Assembly: GCA_001839685.1 (NCBI GenBank)
Contig: MLAK01000771.1
Span: 1 to 19,057 of the forward strand
Direction of reading: 5' to 3'
DNA from: Tritrichomonas foetus
Taxonomy: Eukaryota; Parabasalia; Tritrichomonadida; Tritrichomonadidae
Length of the DNA stretch: 19,057 nt
In this document: positions 18,353-19,057 of the stretch, piece by piece
How the letters are laid out: each line of letters begins with the position of its first letter
Position numbering within the stretch: position 1 is the stretch's first letter
Made by a program: the position numbers and the translations under genes
Notes under the pieces: model-generated
Told to the model about the DNA's origin: nothing
Databases searched by the model: none
The model's input: only the letters and a program-made list of their open reading frames with translations

Positions 18353-18407
18353 TATAATCAAAAAGTTTGAAATTCATTCTCTGACCGAATATATAATCAA
18401 AAAGTTT
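18353..18407 (+). repeat. Duplicated 16-nt element upstream of PLAC8
   Basis: TATAATCAAAAAGTTT occurs at 18353-18368 and again, identically, at 18392-18407; the second copy ends 6 nt before the ATG. The bases before each copy are also similar (gagcgtatt and gaccgaata). This may be a small local duplication or a promoter element. Confidence 0.7.
18374..18380 (+). promoter_or_regulatory. Candidate initiator for the PLAC8 gene
   Basis: TCATTCT partly fits the trichomonad initiator; the sixth base is C instead of A/T. The start A at 18376 would give a 38-nt leader, longer than the 18 nt seen for two other genes here, and lies between the two copies of the 16-nt repeat. This is a weak call. Confidence 0.25.
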
Positions 18408-18413
18408 ATAAAA

Positions 18414-18713
18414 ATGGATACAACTCCGCATTATCCTGTCGGCCTTTTCGATTGCTTTACAGATTGTAGTCTCTGCATGTATGGTATTTTCTTCCCACAG
18501 TGTTTAAACGCAGAAAATCTCGCGCATTTGCGTCACGAAAATTGCGCGCCGGAGCATCTCTGCTGTAGCTTCAGTCCCTTCTGGACCCGGCAGGAGATGA
18601 AGCGGCAAACGCACATTCCGTACGACTTTATTGGCGATGCAGCTGTGTTCGTTTTTTGCTCGCCCTGCGGAATCATTCAGGACGCCTACACAATCAGAAA
18701 CGGAACGCCGTAG
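18414..18713 (+). CDS. PLAC8-family cysteine-rich protein (99 aa)
   Basis: The frame runs from ATG to TAG and encodes 99 residues. The N-terminal motif GLFDCFTDCSLCMYGIFFPQ (Cys 14, 18, 21, 30) and the C-terminal motif FVFCSPCGIIQDAYTIRN (Cys 82, 85, followed by Q89) match the two Cys-rich segments of the PLAC8 family, whose usual form is CCxxCxLC...CPCC and CxPCxxxQxxRE. Three more Cys lie between them (44, 50, 51). PLAC8 proteins are small, often membrane-associated, and in plants and fungi have been tied to metal (cadmium, calcium) handling and cell-size control. Which role applies here is unknown. Codons are clearly richer in G and C (cgc, gcg, ggc) than in all neighbouring genes, which could reflect high expression or foreign origin. 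Duplicated elements lie just upstream. Confidence 0.85.
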   Translation: MDTTPHYPVGLFDCFTDCSLCMYGIFFPQCLNAENLAHLRHENCAPEHLCCSFSPFWTRQEMKRQTHIPYDFIGDAAVFVFCSPCGIIQDAYTIRNGTP

Positions 18714-19057
18714 TTTTTTCTTCATTAAGATGTAGAAAATTATTGTTTTGTTTGATTGATTGTAGATTGTCAATAAAAATATTTTTCATGTGTTCGCTTT
18801 TCTTTTTCATATTTTTGAATAAGAATATATTCATTGTATAATGAATAATTCTAAGTTTTCCAATTAGTTGTGGCTTCGACCCAAAATTGGAAGGATAGAG
18901 ACCAAATATCAGATTCAACTGGCGTTTTCAATAAAAATAAATTACATTTCATTTGTGTGAGTTTTTAGAATCACCAAAACGATGACATCAAAATACTAAA
19001 CAAGAACGAAAAGAGAACAAATGATGAAAAGAACAAATGATGAAAAGAACAAATGAT
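18714..19057. other. Right spacer ending in tandem repeats
   Basis: AT-rich spacer after the PLAC8 gene. It contains a perfect 8-bp inverted repeat, TATTCATT (18828-18835) and AATGAATA (18840-18847), and ends in a 16-nt tandem repeat that runs to the window edge. No gene is recognised; the overlapping frames of about 60-75 codons look like AT-rich noise. Confidence 0.5.
19015..19057 (+). repeat. 16-nt tandem repeat, open at window end
   Basis: The unit gaacaaatgatgaaaa occurs twice in full (19015-19030, 19031-19046), and a third copy (19047-19057) is cut by the window edge. A degenerate piece, gaacgaaaa, precedes it. The array probably continues beyond the window. Confidence 0.85.

Larger units (their letters stand above)
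18011..18413. other. Spacer between coiled-coil and PLAC8 genes
   Basis: About 400 AT-rich bases. A hairpin lies at 18048-18081, 37 nt after the upstream stop. A 16-nt direct repeat tataatcaaaaagttt occurs at 18353-18368 and 18392-18407, just before the PLAC8 ATG, within a longer imperfect match of about 25 nt. A TCATTCT at 18374-18380 could be an initiator with a 38-nt leader. A 71-codon frame from ATG 18155 has skewed hydrophobic composition, runs into the repeat and is not called. Confidence 0.55.

Noticed and set aside
18155..18370. 71-codon ATG frame before the PLAC8 gene
   Set aside because: It is hydrophobic, has no initiator, and its end is formed by the first copy of the duplicated 16-mer.
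18860..18905. tRNA-like sequence (ggcttcgaccc)
   Set aside because: It does not match the B-box GGTTCGANTCC and no cloverleaf or A-box could be drawn around it.
1..19057. CRISPR array, bacterial operon or phage-type system
   Set aside because: There are no regularly spaced repeats with unique spacers, no overlapping genes or Shine-Dalgarno sites, and the gene families and initiators are eukaryotic.

Overview
The window reads as nuclear DNA of a protist with a compact, AT-rich genome and almost no introns. The best guess is a trichomonad (Parabasalia), and Tritrichomonas is a reasonable candidate. The reasons are long uninterrupted reading frames (up to 1,603 codons), very AT-rich spacers, and TCAYTW-type initiator elements. 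Two of these elements place a predicted start site exactly 18 nt before an ATG (at 638 and 10673). TAA, TGA and TAG are all used as stops, so the code is standard. No bacterial features (operons, Shine-Dalgarno sites), rRNA, tRNA or CRISPR arrays were seen. The species assignment is inference.

All six supported genes lie on the + strand, each with its own spacer. From left to right: (1) 1-637, a repeat-like AT-rich spacer with a notable hairpin; (2) 638-2386, a 582-residue helical/coiled-coil protein of unknown family; (3) 2791-7602, a 1,603-residue largely disordered protein with a LisH-like N-terminal segment, a C2-like domain, a Gln-rich heptad repeat, a Tyr-rich repeat and C-terminal repeats; (4) 7603-10672, a 3 kb spacer with a G6/C6 hairpin and three short coding-like shards that may be relics of a decayed gene; (5) 10673-11314, a small Ser/Pro-rich basic protein; (6) 11800-13185, a SAPS-like (PP6/Sit4-associated) helical protein ending in a hydrophobic tail; (7) 13186-14602, a spacer with a 35-T tract; (8) 14603-18010, a 1,135-residue coiled-coil protein with nine Thr-Pro dipeptides before its C-terminal region; (9) 18414-18713, a compact PLAC8-type cysteine-rich protein with clearly higher GC than its surroundings; (10) a tail with a 16-nt tandem repeat running off the window.

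The genes do not form an evident pathway. Three of the six are large coiled-coil or low-complexity proteins of the kind found in cytoskeletal and centrosomal structures. Two others (the SAPS-like protein and the TP-array protein) touch on phosphorylation. Any functional link between neighbours is speculative, because protist genes of this kind are normally transcribed one at a time. The most checkable novelties are the tail-anchored (or intron-retaining) SAPS-like protein, the LisH/C2/repeat architecture of the 1,603-residue protein, and two unrelated-looking hairpins that share the same C(GNA)G triloop design.
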